A stretch of 64,000 bases of DNA from Antedon mediterranea. Its lineage: Eukaryota > Echinodermata > Crinoidea > Comatulida > Antedonidae. The stretch covers positions 16,428,501-16,492,500 of the forward strand of contig NC_092672.1 of the NCBI RefSeq assembly GCF_964355755.1, given 5' to 3'. Of this stretch, positions 1 through 13,800 are shown piece after piece. The notes under the pieces were generated by a model. The model saw only the letters and a program-made list of their open reading frames with translations. It was not told where the DNA came from and did no database searches. Each line of letters opens with the position of its first letter. Positions within the stretch are counted from its first letter, which is position 1. Both the position numbers and the translations under genes were made by a program.

Positions 1-3000
1 AGAGAGAGAGATAGATCAGCGAGAGATAGATAGATAGATCAGCGAGAGAGAGATAGATCAGCGACAGAGAGATAGATAGATCAGCGAGAGAGAGATAGAT
101 CAGCGAGAGAGAGAGATAGATCAGCGAGAAAGAGATAGATCAGCGACAGAGATATAGATCAGCGAGAGAGATAGATCAGCGACAGAGATATAGATCAGCG
201 AGAGAGATAGATCAGCGATAGAGAGATAGATCAGCGAGAGAGAGAGATAGATCAGCGAGAGAGAGAGAGAGATAGATCAACGAGAGAGAGGTAGATCAGC
301 GAGCGAGAGATAGAACAGCGAGAGAGAGTTAGATCAGCGAGAGAGAGAGAGATATATCAGCGACAGAGAGATAGATCAGCGAGAGATAGATCAGCGAGAG
401 AGAGAGATAGATCAGCAAGAGAGAGATAGATCAGCGAGAGAGAGAGAGATAGATAGATCAGCGAGAGAGAGAGATAGATCGGCGAGAGAGAGATAGATAG
501 ATCAGCGAGAGAGAGATAGATCAGCGACAGAGAGATAGATAGATCAGCGAGAGAGAGATAGATCAGCGAGAGAGAGAGATAGATAGATCAGCGAGAGAGA
601 GATAGATCAGCGACAGAGAGATAGATCAGCGACAGAGATAGATCAGCGAGAGAGATAGATCAGCGAGAAAGAGATAGATCAGCGAGAAAGAGGTAGATCA
701 GCGAGCGAGAGATAGATCAGCGAGAGAGAGATAGATCAGCGAGAGAGAGATAGATCAGCGAGAGAGATAGATCAGCGAGAGAGAGATAGATCAGCGAGAG
801 CGAGAGATAGATCAGCGAGAGAGAGATAGATCAGCGAGAGAGAGAGATAGATAGATCAGCGAGAGACAGATAGATCAGCGAGAGAGAGATAGATAGATCA
901 GCAAGAGAGAGAGATAGATCAGCGACAGAGAGATAGATAGATCAGCGAGAGAGAGATAGATCAGCGAGAGAGAGATAGATAGATCAGCGAGAGAGATATA
1001 GATCAGCGACATAGAGATAGATCAGCGAGAGAGATAGATCAGCAAGAGAGATAGATCAGCGAGAGAGAGAGATAGATCAACGAGAGAGAGATAGATCAGC
1101 GAGAGAGATAGATCAGCGAGAGAGAGATAGATCAGCGAGAGAGAGAGAGAGATAGATCAGCGAGAGAGAGATAGATCAGCGAGAGAGAGATAGATCAGCG
1201 AGAGAGAGATAGATCAGTGAGAGATAGATCAGCGAGAGAGAGATAGATCAGCGAGAGAGAGAGAGATCAGCGAGAGAGATAGATCAGCGAGAGAGAGATA
1301 TATCAGCGAGAGAGAGATAGATCAGCGAGAGAGATAGATCAGCGAGAGAGAAATAGATCAGCGAGAGAGATAGATCAGCGAGAGAGAGAGATAGATAGAT
1401 CAGCGAGAGAGAGAGAGAGATAGATAGATAAGCGAGAGAGAGATAGATAGATCAGCGAGAGAGAGAGAGAGAGAGATCAGCGAGAGAGAGATAGATAGAT
1501 CAGCGAGAGAGAGAGATAGTTAGATCAGCGAGAGAGAGAGATAGATCAGCGAGAGAGAGATAGATATATCAGCGAGAGAGAGAGAGCGATAGATCAGAGA
1601 AAGAGAGAGAGAGATAGATCAGCGAGAGATAGAGATAGATAGATCAGCGAGAGAGAGAGAGATCAGCGAGAGAGAGATAGATAGATCAGCGAGAGAGAGA
1701 GATAGTTAGATCAGCGAGAGAAAGAGAGATAGATCAGCGAGAGAGAGAGATAGATAGATCAGCGAGAGAGAGAGAGAGAGATAGATCAGAGAGAGAGATA
1801 GATCAGCGAGAGAGAAATAGATCAGAGAGAGAGAGAGAGAGATAGATCAGAGAGAGAGATAGATCAGCGAGAGAGAGATAGATCAGCGAGAGAGAGAGAT
1901 AGATCAACGAGAGAGAGATAGATCAGCGAGAGAGATAGATCAGCGAGAGAGAGATAGATCAGCGAGAGAGAGATAGATCAGCGAGAGAGAGATAGATCAG
2001 CGAGAGAGAGATAGATCAGCGAGAGAGAGATAGATCAGTGAGAGAGAGATAGATCAGCGAGAGAGAGATAGATCAGCGAGAGAGAGAGAGATCAGCGAGA
2101 GAGATAGATCAGCGAGAGAGAGATATATCAGCGAGAGAGAGATAGATCAGCGAGAGAGATAGATCAGCGAGAGAGAAATAGATCAGCGAGAGAGATAGAT
2201 CAGCGAGAGAGAGAGATAGATAGATCAGCGAGAGAGAGAGAGAGATAGATAGATAAGCGAGAGAGAGATAGATAGATCAGCGAGAGAGAGAGAGAGAGAG
2301 ATCAGCGAGAGAGAGATAGATAGATCAGCGAGAGAGAGAGATAGTTAGATCAGCGAGAGAGAGAGATAGATCAGCGAGAGAGAGATAGATATATCAGCGA
2401 GAGAGAGAGAGCGATAGATCAGAGAAAGAGAGAGAGAGAGATAGATCAGCGAGAGATAGAGATAGATAGATCAGCGAGAGAGAGAGAGATCAGCGAGAGA
2501 GAGATAGATAGATCAGCGAGAGAGAGAGATAGTTAGATCAGCGAGAGAAAGAGAGATAGATCAGCGAGAGAGAGAGATAGATAGATCAGCGAGAGAGAGA
2601 GAGAGAGATAGATCAGAGAGAGAGATAGATCAGCGAGAGAGAAATAGATCAGAGAGAGAGAGAGAGAGATAGATCAGAGAGAGAGATAGATCAGCGAGAG
2701 AGAGATAGATCAGCGAGAGAGAGATAGATCAGTGAGAGAGAGATAGATCAGCGAGAGAGAGATAGAATAGCGAGTGAGAGATAGATCAGCGAGAGAGAGA
2801 TAGATCAGCGAGAGAGAGATAGATCAGCGAGAGAGAGATAGATCAGCGAGAGAGAGATAGATCAGCGAGAGAGTGATAGATCAGCGAGAGAGAGAGATCA
2901 GCGAGAGAGAGATAGATCAGCGAGAGAGATAGATCAGCGGGAGAGAGATAGATCAGCGAGAGAGAGAGATAGATGAGCGAGAGAGAGATAGATATATCAG

Positions 3001-5800
3001 CGAGAGATAGATAGATCAGCGAGAGAGAGATAGATAGATCAGCGAGAGAGAGATAGATCAGCGAGAGAGAGATAGATAGATCAACGAGAGAGAGATAGAT
3101 CAGCGAGAGAGAGATAGATAGATCAGCGAGAGAAAGATAGATCAGCGAGAGAGAGAGAGATAGATAGATTAGCGAGAGAGAGATAGATCAGCGAGAGATA
3201 GATAGATCAGCCAGAGAGAGATAGATCAGCGAGAGAGGGATAGATCAGTGGGAGAAATAGATCAGCGAGAGAGAGATAGATCAGCAAGAGAGAGATAGAT
3301 CAGTGAGAGAGAGATAGATCAGCGAGAGAGAGATAGATCAGCGAGAGAGATATAGATCAGTGAGAGAGAGATAGATCAGCGAGAGATAGATAGATAGATA
3401 AGCGAGAGAGAGATAGATAGATCAGCGAGAGAGAGATAGATAGATCAGCGAGAGAGAGATTGATCAGCGAGAGAGAGATAGATAGATCAGCGAGAGAGAG
3501 AGATAGATAGATCAGCGAGAGAGAGAGATAGATAGATCAGCTAGAGAGAGAGATAGAGATCAGCGAGAGAGAGATAGATAGATCAGCGAGAGAGAGAGAG
3601 ATAGTTAGATCAGCGAGAGAGAGAGAGATAGATCAGTGAGAGAGAGATAGATAGATCAGCGAGAGAGAGAGATAGATCAGAGAGAGAGAGATAGATCAGA
3701 GAGAGAGAGAGATAGATCAGCGAGAGAGAGATAGATCAGCGAGAGAGAGAGAGATAGATCAATGAGAGAGAGATAGATCAGCGAGAGAGAGATAGATCAG
3801 CGATAGAGAGATAGATCAGCGAGAGAGATAGATCAGCGGGAGAGAGATAGATCAGCGAGAGAGAGATAGATCAGCGAGAGAGAGATAGATCAGTGAGAGA
3901 GATAGATCAGCGAGAGAGAGAGAGAGAGAGATCAGCAAGAGAGAGAGAGATAGATCAACGAGAGAGAGGTAGATCAGCGAGCGAGAGATAGAACAGCGAG
4001 AGAGAGTTAGATCAGCGAGAGAGAGAGATATATCAGCGACAGAGAGATAGATCAGCGAGAGATAGATCAGCGAGAGAGAGAGATAGATCAGCAAGAGAGA
4101 GATAGATCAGCGAGAGAGAGAGAGATAGATAGATCAGCGAGAGAGAGAGATAGATCGGCGAGAGAGAGAGAGAGAGAGAGATAGATCAGCGAGAGAGAGA
4201 TAGATCAGCGAGAGAGATAGATCAGCGAGAGAGATAGATCAGCGAGAAAGATAGATCAGCGAGAGAAATAGATAGATTAGCGAGAGAGAGATAGATCAGC
4301 GAGAGAGAGATAGATCAGCGTGAGAGAGATAGATCAGCGACAGAGAGATAGATCAGCAAGAGAGAGATAGATCAGTGACAGAGAGATAGATCAGCGAAAG
4401 AGAGATAGATCAGCGAGAGAGAGATAGATAAGCGAGAGAGAGATAGATCAACGAGAGAGAGATAGATAGATCAGCGAGAGAGAGAGATAGATTAGCGAGA
4501 GAGAGATAGATAGATCAGCGAGAGAGAGAGATCGATCAGCGAGAGAGAGAGAGATAGATCAGCGAGAGAGAGAGAGAGAGATAGATCAGCGAGAGATAGA
4601 TAGATAGATCAGCGAGAGAGAGATAGATCAGCGACAGAGAGATAGATAGATCAGCGAGAGAGAGAGAGATAGATCAGCGAGAGAGATAGATCAGCGAGAG
4701 AGAGATAGATCAGCGAGAGCGAGAGATAGATCAGCGAGAGAGAGATAGATCAGCGAGAGAGAGAGATAGATAGATCAGCGAGAGACAGATAGATCAGCGA
4801 GAGAGAGATAGATAGATCAGCGAGAGAGAGAGATAGATCAGCGACAGAGAGATAGATAGATCAGCGAGAGAGAGATAGATCAGCGAGAGAGAGATAGATA
4901 GATCAGCGAGAGAGATATAGATCAGCGACATAGAGATAGATCAGCGAGAGAGATAGATCAGCGAGAGAGATAGATCAGCGAGAGAGAGATAGATCAACGA
5001 GAGAGAGATAGATCAGCGAGAGAGATAGATCAGCGAGAGAGAGATAGATCAGCGAGAGAGAGAGAGAGATAGATCAGCGAGAGAGAGATAGATCAGCGAG
5101 AGAGAGATAGATCAGCGAGAGAGAGATAGATCGGTGAGAGAGAGATAGATCAGCGAGAGAGAGATAGATCAGCAAGAGAGAGAGAGAGATCAGCGAGAGA
5201 GATAGATCAGCGAGAGAGAGATATATCAGCGAGAGAGAGATAGATCAGCGAGAGAGATAGATCAGCGAGAGAGAAATAGATCAGCGAGAGAGAGATAGAT
5301 CAGCGAGAGAGAGAGATAGATAGATCAGCGAGAGAGAGAGAGATAGATAGATAAGCGAGAGAGAGATAGATAGATCAGCGAGAGAGAGAGAGAGAGATCA
5401 GCGAGAGAGAGATAGATAGATCAGCGAGAGAGAGAGATAGTTAGATCAGCGAGAGAGAGAGATAGATCAGCGAGAGAGAGATAGATATATCAGCGAGAGA
5501 GAGAGAGCGATAGATCAGAGAAAGAGAGAGAGAGATAGATCAGCGAGAGATAGAGATAGATAGATCAGCGAGAGAGAGAGAGAGATCAGCGAGAGAGAGA
5601 TAGATAGATCAGCGAGAGAGAGAGATAGTTAGATCAACGAGAGAAAAAGAGATAGATCAGCGAGAGAGAGAGATAGATAGATCAGCGAGAGAGAAATAGA
5701 TCAGAGAGAGAGAGAGAGAGATAGATCAGAGAGAGAGATAGATCAGCGAGAGAGAGATAGATCAGCGAGAGAGAGATAGATCAGTGAGAGAGAGATAGAT
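1..5800 (+). repeat. Higher-order duplication of about 10.85 kb, copy A
   Basis: The landmark order here is repeated at 10847-16405. Matching landmarks give near-constant offsets: GGTAGATCAGCGAGCG at about 290 against 11136 (10846), ATAGTTAGATC at 1519 against 12369 (10850), GAATAGCGAGTG at 2765 against 13619 (10854), and an identical stretch at 3852-4094 against 14704-14946 (10852). After about 4150 the offset falls to about 10610, because copy A has roughly 240 bp more in 4150-4680. Similarity then continues to about 5800. The small offset drift comes from GA-pair indels. Confidence 0.85.
1060..2710 (+). repeat. 825-bp tandem duplication
   Basis: Two adjacent copies, about 1060-1885 and 1886-2710. 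ATAGTTAGATC at 1519 and 2344, and CGATAGATCAGAGAAAGAG at 1587 and 2412, are both exactly 825 bp apart. Other landmarks give 821-827. The same doublet occurs in copy B (12369 and 13200, 831 bp apart), so this duplication came before the 10.85-kb one. Confidence 0.85.
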
Positions 5801-6958
5801 CAGCGAGAGAGAGATAGATCAGCGAGTGAGAGATAGATCAGCGAGAGAGAGATAGATCAGCGAGAGAGAGATAGATCAGCGAGAGAGATAGATCAGCGAG
5901 AGAGAGATAGATCAGCGAGAGAGTGATAGATCAGCGAGAGAGAGAGATCAGCGAGAGAGAGATAGATCAGCGAGAGAGATAGATCAGCGGGAGAGAGATA
6001 GATCAGCGAGAGAGAGAGATAGATGAGCGAGAGAGAGATAGATATATCAGCGAGAGATAGATAGATCAGCGAGAGAGAGATAGATAGATCAGCGAGAGAG
6101 AGATAGATCAGCGAGAGAGAGATAGATAGATCAACGAGAGAGAGATAGATCAGCGAGAGAGAGATAGATAGATCAGCGAGAGAAAGATAGATCAGCGAGA
6201 GAGAGAGAGAGATAGATAGATCAGCGAGAGAGAGATAGATCAGCGAGAGATAGATAGATCAGCCAGAGAGAGATAGATCAGCGAGAGAGGGATAGATCAG
6301 CGGGAGAGATAGATCAGCGAGAGAGAGATAGATCAGCAAGAGAGAGATAGATCAGTGAGAGAGAGATAGATCAGCGAGAGAGAGATAGATCAGCGAGAGA
6401 GATATAGATCAGTGAGAGAGAGATAGATCAGCGAGAGATAGATAGATAGATCAGCGAGAGAGAGATAGATAGATCAGCGAGAGAGAGATAGATAGATCAG
6501 CGAGAGAGAGATAGATCAGCGAGAGAGAGATAGATAGATCAGCGAGAGAGAGAGATAGATAGATCAGCGAGAGAGAGAGATAGATAGATCAGCTAGAGAG
6601 AGAGAGATAGAGATCAGCGAGAGAGAGATAGATAGATCAGCGAGAGAGAGAGAGATAGTTAGATCAGCGAGAGAGCGAGAGATAGATCAGTGAGAGAGAG
6701 ATAGATAGATCAGCGAGAGAGAGAGATAGATCAGAGAGAGAGAGATAGATCAGAGAGAGAGAGAGATAGATCAGCGAGAGAGAGATAGATCAGCGAGAGA
6801 GAGAGATAGATCAATGAGAGAGAGATAGATCAGCGAGAGAGAGATAGATCAGCGATAGAGAGATAGATCAGCGAGAGAGATAGATCAGCGGGAGAGAGAT
6901 AGATCAGCGAGAGAGAGATAGATCAGCGAGAGAGAGATAGATCAGTGAGAGAGATAGA

Positions 6959-6991
<33 letters not shown>

Positions 6992-8640
6992 TCAGCAAGA
7001 GAGAGATAGATCAGCGAGAGAGATAGATCAGCGAGAGAGAGATAGATCAGCGAGAGAGAGATAGATCAGTGAGAGAGAGATAGATCAGCGAGAGAGAGAT
7101 AGATCAGCGAGAGAGAGATAGATCAGCGAGAGAGAGATAGATCAGCGAGAGAGAGATAGATCAGCGAGAGAGAGAGATAGATCAGCGAGAGAGAGATAGA
7201 TCAGCGAGAGAGAGATATATCAGCGAGAGAGATAGATCAGCGAGAGAGAGAGATAGATCAGCGAGAGAGAGAAAAATCAGCGAGAGAGAGATAGATCAGC
7301 GAGAGAGAGATAGATCAGCGAGAGAGAGATAGATCAGCGAGAGAGAGAGATAGATAAGCGAGAGAGAGATAGATCAGCGAGAGAGAGATAGATCAGCGAG
7401 AAAGAGAGAGAGAGATAGATCAGCGAGAGAGAGATAGATCAGCGAGAGAGAGATAGATCAGCGAGAGAGAGATAGATCAGCGAGAGAGAGATATATCAGC
7501 GGGAGAGAGATAGATCAGCGAGAGAGAGAGATAGATCAGCGATAGAGAGGATAGATCAGCGAGAGAGAGAGATAGATCAGCGAGAGAGAGATTGATCAGC
7601 GAGAGAGAGATAGATCAGCGAGAGAGAGATAGATCAGCGAGAGAGAGATAGATCAGCGAGAGAGAGATAGATCAGTGAGAGAGAGATAGATCAGCGAGAG
7701 AGAGATAGATCAGCGAGAGAGAGATAGATCAGCGAGAGAGAGATAGATCAGCGAGAGAGAGATATATCAACGAGAGAGAGAGAGATATTTCAGCGAGAGA
7801 GAGATATTTCAGCGAGAGAGAGATAGATCAGCGAGAGAGAGATAGATCAGCGAGAGAGAGATAGATCAGCGAGAGAGAGATAGATCAGCCAGAGGGAGAT
7901 AGATCAGCCAGAGAGAGATAGATCAGCGTGAGAGAGATAGATCAGCGAGAGAGAGATAGATCAGCGAGAGAAAGAGATAGGTCAGCAAGAGAGAGATAGA
8001 TCAGCGAGAGAGAGATAGATCAGCGAGAGAGAGAGATAGATCAGCGAGAGGGAGATAGATCAGCGAGAGCGAGAGATAGATAGATCAGTGAGATAGAGAT
8101 AGATTAGCGAGAGAGAGAGATAGATCAGCGAGAGAGAGATAGATCAGGGACAGAGAGATAGATAGATCAGCGAGAGAGAGATAGATCTGCGAGAGAGAGA
8201 TAGATAGATCAGCGAGAGAGATATAGATCAGCGTGAGAGATAGATAGGTCAGCGAGAGAGAGATAGATCAGCGAGAGAGAGAGATAGATAGATCAGCGAG
8301 AGAGAGATAGATCAGCGAGAGAGAGATAGATAGATCAGCGAGAGAGAGATAGATCAGGGAGAGAGAGAGATATATATCAGCGAGAGAGAGATAGATCAGC
8401 GAGAGAGAGATAGATCAGCGAGAGAGAGAGATAGATCAGCGAAAGAGAGATAGATCAGCGAGAGAGAGATAGATAGATCAGCGAGAGAGAGAGATTGATC
8501 AGCGAGAGAGAGATAGATAGATCAGCGAGAGAGAGAGATAGATCAGCGAGAGAGAGATAGATAGATCAGCGAGAGAGAGAGATAGATTAGCGAGAGAGAG
8601 ATAGATAGATCAGCGAGAAAGAGAGATAGATCAGCGAGAG
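5801..8640 (+). repeat. GA satellite segment shared with 18400-20460 and later
   Basis: The landmarks GTGATAGATCAGCG, GATGAGCGAG followed by GATATATCAGCG, CAGCTAGAG, and CGATAGAGAGGATAG (7541) recur in the same order further right. Offsets are about 12603 at 5508/18111 and 12574 at 7541/20115. Towards the end, monomers reading GATATTTCAGC (about 7790-7810) and a run with GCCAGAGGGAG then GCGTGAGAG (about 7885-7930) appear. The GCCAGAGGGAG run recurs near 9473, 21246, 25427, 26341, 26790 and 27708. Nothing other than satellite is present. Confidence 0.8.
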
Positions 8641-8880
8641 AGAGAGATAGATCAGCGAGAGAGAGAGAGAGAGAGATAGATCAGCGAGAGATAGATAGAT
8701 AGATCAGCGAGAGAGACATAGATCAGCGACAGAGAGATAGATAGATCAGCGACAGAGAGATAGATCAGCGAGAGAGAGAGATAGATCAGCGAGAAAGAGA
8801 TAGATCAGCGACAGAGATATAGATCAGCGAGAGAGATAGATCAGCGATAGAGAGATAGATCAGCGAGAGAGAGAGATAGA

Positions 8881-8917
<37 letters not shown>

Positions 8918-9113
8918 TCAGCGAGAGATAGATAGATAGATCAGCGAGAGAGACATAGATCAGCGACAGAGAGATAGATAGATCAGCGACAGAGAGATAG
9001 ATCAGCGAGAGAGAGAGATAGATCAGCGAGAAAGAGATAGATCAGCGACAGAGATATAGATCAGCGAGAGAGATAGATCAGCGATAGAGAGATAGATCAG
9101 CGAGAGAGAGAGA
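8640..9113 (+). repeat. 237-bp tandem duplication
   Basis: Two adjacent copies of a block containing GAGACATAGATCAGCGACAG are offset by 237 bp (TCAGCGAGAGAGACATAG starts at 8704 and 8941). The second copy runs on into a segment, about 8880-9420, that matches 10860-11400 with an offset of 1980. Confidence 0.8.
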
Positions 9114-10846
9114 TAGATCAGCGAGAGAGAGAGAGAGATAGATCAACGAGAGAGAGGTAGATCAGCGAGCGAGAGATAGAACAGCGAGAGAGAGTTAGAT
9201 CAGCGAGAGAGAGAGAGATATATCAGCGACAGAGAGATAGATCAGCGAGAGATAGATCAGCGAGAGAGAGAGATAGATCAGCGAGAGAGAGATAGATCAG
9301 CGAGAGAGAGAGAGATAGATAGATCAACGAGAGAGAGAGATAGATCGGCGAGAGAGAGATAGATAGATCAGCGAGAGAGACATAGATCAGCGACAGAGAG
9401 ATAGATAGATCAGCGAGAGAGAGATAGATCAGCGAGAGAGAGAGATAGATAGATCAGCGAGAGAGATAGATCAGCCAGAGGGAGATAGATCAGCCAGAGA
9501 GAGAGATAGATCAGCGTGAGAGAGATAGATCAGCGAGAGAGAGATAGATCAGCGAGAGAGAGAGATAGATCAGCGAGAGATATAGATCAGCGAGAGAGAG
9601 ATAGATCAGCGAGAGAGAGATAGATCAGCGAGAGAGAGATAGATCAGCGAGAGCGAGAGATAGATAGATCAGCGAGAGAGAAATAGATCAGCGAGAGAGA
9701 GAGATAGATCAGCGAGAGAGAGATAGATCAGGGACAGAGAGATAGATAGATCAGCGAGAGAGAGATAGATCTGCGAGAGAGAGATAGATAGATCAGCAAG
9801 AGAGATATAGATCAGCGAGAGAGAGAGATAGATAGATCAGCGAGAGAGAGATTGATCAGCGAGAGAGAGATAGATAGATCAGCGAGAAAGAGATAGATCA
9901 GCGAGAGAGAGATAGATAGATCAGCGAGAGAGAGATAGATCAGCGAGAGAGAGATATATCAGCGAGAGAGAGATAGATCAGCGAGAGAGAGATAGATCAG
10001 CGAGAGAGAGAGAGAGATAGATCAGCGAGAGAGAGATAGATCAGCGAGAGAGAGATAGATAGATCAGCGAGAGAGAGAGATAGATCAGCGAGAGAGAGAT
10101 AGATAGATCAGCGAGAGAGAGAGATAGATAAGCGAGAGAGAGATATATAGATCAGCGAGAGAGAGATAGATCAGCGAGAGAGAGATAGATCAGCGAGAGA
10201 GAGATTGATCAGCGAGAGAGAGATAGATCAGCGAGAGAGAGATAGATCAGCGAGAGAGAGATTGATCAGCGAGAGAGAAATAGATCAGCGACAAAGAAAT
10301 AGATCAGCGAGAGAGATAGATCAGCGAGAGAGAGATAGATCAGCGAAAGAGAAATAGATCAGCGAGAGAGAGATAGATCAGCGAGAGAGAGATAGATCAG
10401 CGAGAGAGAGAGATAGATCAGCGAGAGAGAGATAGATCAGCGAGAGAGAGAGATAGATAGATCAGCGAGAGAGAGATAGATCAGCGAGAGAGAGATAGAT
10501 AGATCAGCGAGAGAGAGATAGATCAGGGAGAGAGAGAGAGATATATCAGCGAGAGAGAGATAGATCAGCGAGAGAGAGATAGATCAGCGAGAGAGAGAGA
10601 TAGATCAGCGAGAGAGAGATAGATCAGCGAGAGAGAGAGATAGATAGATCAGCGAGAGAGAGAGATTGATCAGCGAGAGAGAGATAGATAGATCAGCGAG
10701 AGAGAGAGATAGATCAGCGAGAGAGAGATAGATAGATCAGCGAGAGAGAGAGATAGATTAGCGAGAGAGAGATAGATAGATCAGCGAGAGAGAGAGAGAT
10801 CGATCAGCGAGAGAGAGAGAGAGATAGATATGCGAGAGAGAGAGAG
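9114..10846 (+). repeat. GA satellite, mixed landmarks
   Basis: Ordinary GA/GATA monomers. It includes a copy of the GGTAG/GCGAGCGAG/GAACAGCG landmark string near 9150-9190, the GCCAGAGGGAG string near 9473, and a CTGCG monomer near 9772. The part from about 10690 resembles 8500-8640. No other feature is visible. Confidence 0.8.
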
Positions 10847-13800
10847 AGAGAGAGAGATAGATCAGCGAGAGATAGATAGATAGATCAGCGAGAGAGAGAT
10901 AGATCAGCGACAGAGAGATAGATAGATCAGCGAGAGAGAGATAGATCAGCGAGAGAGAGAGATAGATCAGCGAGAAAGAGATAGATCAGCGACAGAGATA
11001 TAGATCAGCGAGAGAGATAGATCAGCGACAGAGATATAGATCAGCGAGAGAGATAGATCAGCGATAGAGAGATAGATCAGCGAGAGAGAGAGATAGATCA
11101 GCGAGAGAGAGAGAGAGATAGATCAACGAGAGAGAGGTAGATCAGCGAGCGAGAGATAGAACAGCGAGAGAGAGTTAGATCAGCGAGAGAGAGAGAGATA
11201 TATCAGCGACAGAGAGATAGATCAGCGAGAGATAGATCAGCGAGAGAGAGAGATAGATCAGCAAGAGAGAGATAGATCAGCGAGAGAGAGAGAGATAGAT
11301 AGATCAGCGAGAGAGAGAGATAGATCGGCGAGAGAGAGATAGATAGATCAGCGAGAGAGAGATAGATCAGCGACAGAGAGATAGATAGATCAGCGAGAGA
11401 GAGATAGATCAGCGAGAGAGAGAGATAGATAGATCAGCGAGAGAGAGATAGATCAGCGACAGAGAGATAGATCAGCGACAGAGATAGATCAGCGAGAGAG
11501 ATAGATCAGCGAGAAAGAGATAGATCAGCGAGAAAGAGGTAGATCAGCGAGCGAGAGATAGATCAGCGAGAGAGAGATAGATCAGCGAGAGAGAGATAGA
11601 TCAGCGAGAGAGATAGATCAGCGAGAGAGAGATAGATCAGCGAGAGCGAGAGATAGATCAGCGAGAGAGAGATAGATCAGCGAGAGAGAGAGATAGATAG
11701 ATCAGCGAGAGACAGATAGATCAGCGAGAGAGAGATAGATAGATCAGCAAGAGAGAGAGATAGATCAGCGACAGAGAGATAGATAGATCAGCGAGAGAGA
11801 GATAGATCAGCGAGAGAGAGATAGATAGATCAGCGAGAGAGATATAGATCAGCGACATAGAGATAGATCAGCGAGAGAGATAGATCAGCAAGAGAGATAG
11901 ATCAGCGAGAGAGAGAGATAGATCAACGAGAGAGAGATAGATCAGCGAGAGAGATAGATCAGCGAGAGAGAGATAGATCAGCGAGAGAGAGAGAGAGATA
12001 GATCAGCGAGAGAGAGATAGATCAGCGAGAGAGAGATAGATCAGCGAGAGAGAGATAGATCAGTGAGAGAGAGATAGATCAGCGAGAGAGAGATAGATCA
12101 GCGAGAGAGAGAGAGATCAGCGAGAGAGATAGATCAGCGAGAGAGAGATATATCAGCGAGAGAGAGATAGATCAGCGAGAGAGATAGATCAGCGAGAGAG
12201 AAATAGATCAGCGAGAGAGATAGATCAGCGAGAGAGAGAGATAGATAGATCAGCGAGAGAGAGAGAGAGATAGATAGATAAGCGAGAGAGAGATAGATAG
12301 ATCAGCGAGAGAGAGAGAGAGAGAGATCAGCGAGAGAGAGATAGATAGATCAGCGAGAGAGAGAGATAGTTAGATCAGCGAGAGAGAGAGATAGATCAGC
12401 GAGAGAGAGATAGATATATCAGCGAGAGAGAGAGAGCGATAGATCAGAAAAAGAGAGAGAGAGATAGATCAGCGAGAGATAGAGATAGATAGATCAGCGA
12501 GAGAGAGAGAGATCAGCGAGAGAGAGATAGATAGATCAGCGAGAGAGAGAGATAGTTAGATCAGCGAGAGAAAGAGAGATAGATCAGCGAGAGAGAGAGA
12601 TAGATAGATCAGCGAGAGAGAGAGAGAGAGATAGATCAGAGAGAGAGATAGATCAGCGAGAGAGAAATAGATCAGAGAGAGAGAGAGAGAGATAGATCAG
12701 AGAGAGAGATAGATCAGCGAGAGAGAGATAGATCAGCGAGAGAGAGAGATAGATCAACGAGAGAGAGATAGATCAGCGAGAGAGATAGATCAGCGAGAGA
12801 GAGATAGATCAGCGAGAGAGAGAGAGAGATAGATCAGCGAGAGAGAGATAGATCAGCGAGAGAGAGATAGATCAGCGAGAGAGAGATAGATCAGTGAGAG
12901 AGAGATAGATCAGCGAGAGAGAGATAGATCAGCGAGAGAGAGAGAGATCAGCGAGAGAGATAGATCAGCGAGAGAGAGATATATCAGCGAGAGAGAGATA
13001 GATCAGCGAGAGAGATAGATCAGCGAGAGAGAAATAGATCAGCGAGAGAGATAGATCAGCGAGAGAGAGAGATAGATAGATCAGCGAGAGAGAGAGAGAG
13101 ATAGATAGATAAGCGAGAGAGAGATAGATAGATCAGCGAGAGAGAGAGAGAGAGAGATCAGCGAGAGAGAGATAGATAGATCAGCGAGAGAGAGAGATAG
13201 TTAGGTCAGCGAGAGAGAGAGATAGATCAGCGAGAGAGAGATAGATATATCAGCGAGAGAGAGAGAGCGATAGATCAGAGAAAGAGAGAGAGAGATAGAT
13301 CAGCGAGAGATAGAGATAGATAGATCAGCGAGAGAGAGAGAGATCAGCGAGAGAGAGATAGATAGATCAGCGAGAGAGAGAGATAGTTAGATCAGCGAGA
13401 GAAAGAGAGATAGATCAGCGAGAGAGAGAGATAGATAGATCAGCGAGAGAGAGAGAGAGAGATAGATCAGAGAGAGAGATAGATCAGCGAGAGAGAAATA
13501 GATCAGAGAGAGAGAGAGAGAGATAGATCAGAGAGAGAGATAGATCAGCGAGAGAGAGATAGATCAGCGAGAGAGAGATAGATCAGTGAGAGAGAGATAG
13601 ATCAGCGAGAGAGAGATAGAATAGCGAGTGAGAGATAGATCAGCGAGAGAGAGATAGATCAGCGAGAGAGAGATAGATCAGCGAGAGAGAGATAGATCAG
13701 CGAGAGAGAGATAGATCAGCGAGAGAGTGATAGATCAGCGAGAGAGAGAGAGATCAGCGAGAGAGAGATAGATCAGCGAGAGAGATAGATCAGCGGGAGA

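Noticed and set aside
3852-4094. 80-codon open frame on the minus strand, with an identical copy at 14704-14946
   Set aside because: Low-complexity translation of the GA satellite with Leu/Ser/Ile/Tyr repeats; no domain, no promoter, and the second copy follows from segmental duplication.
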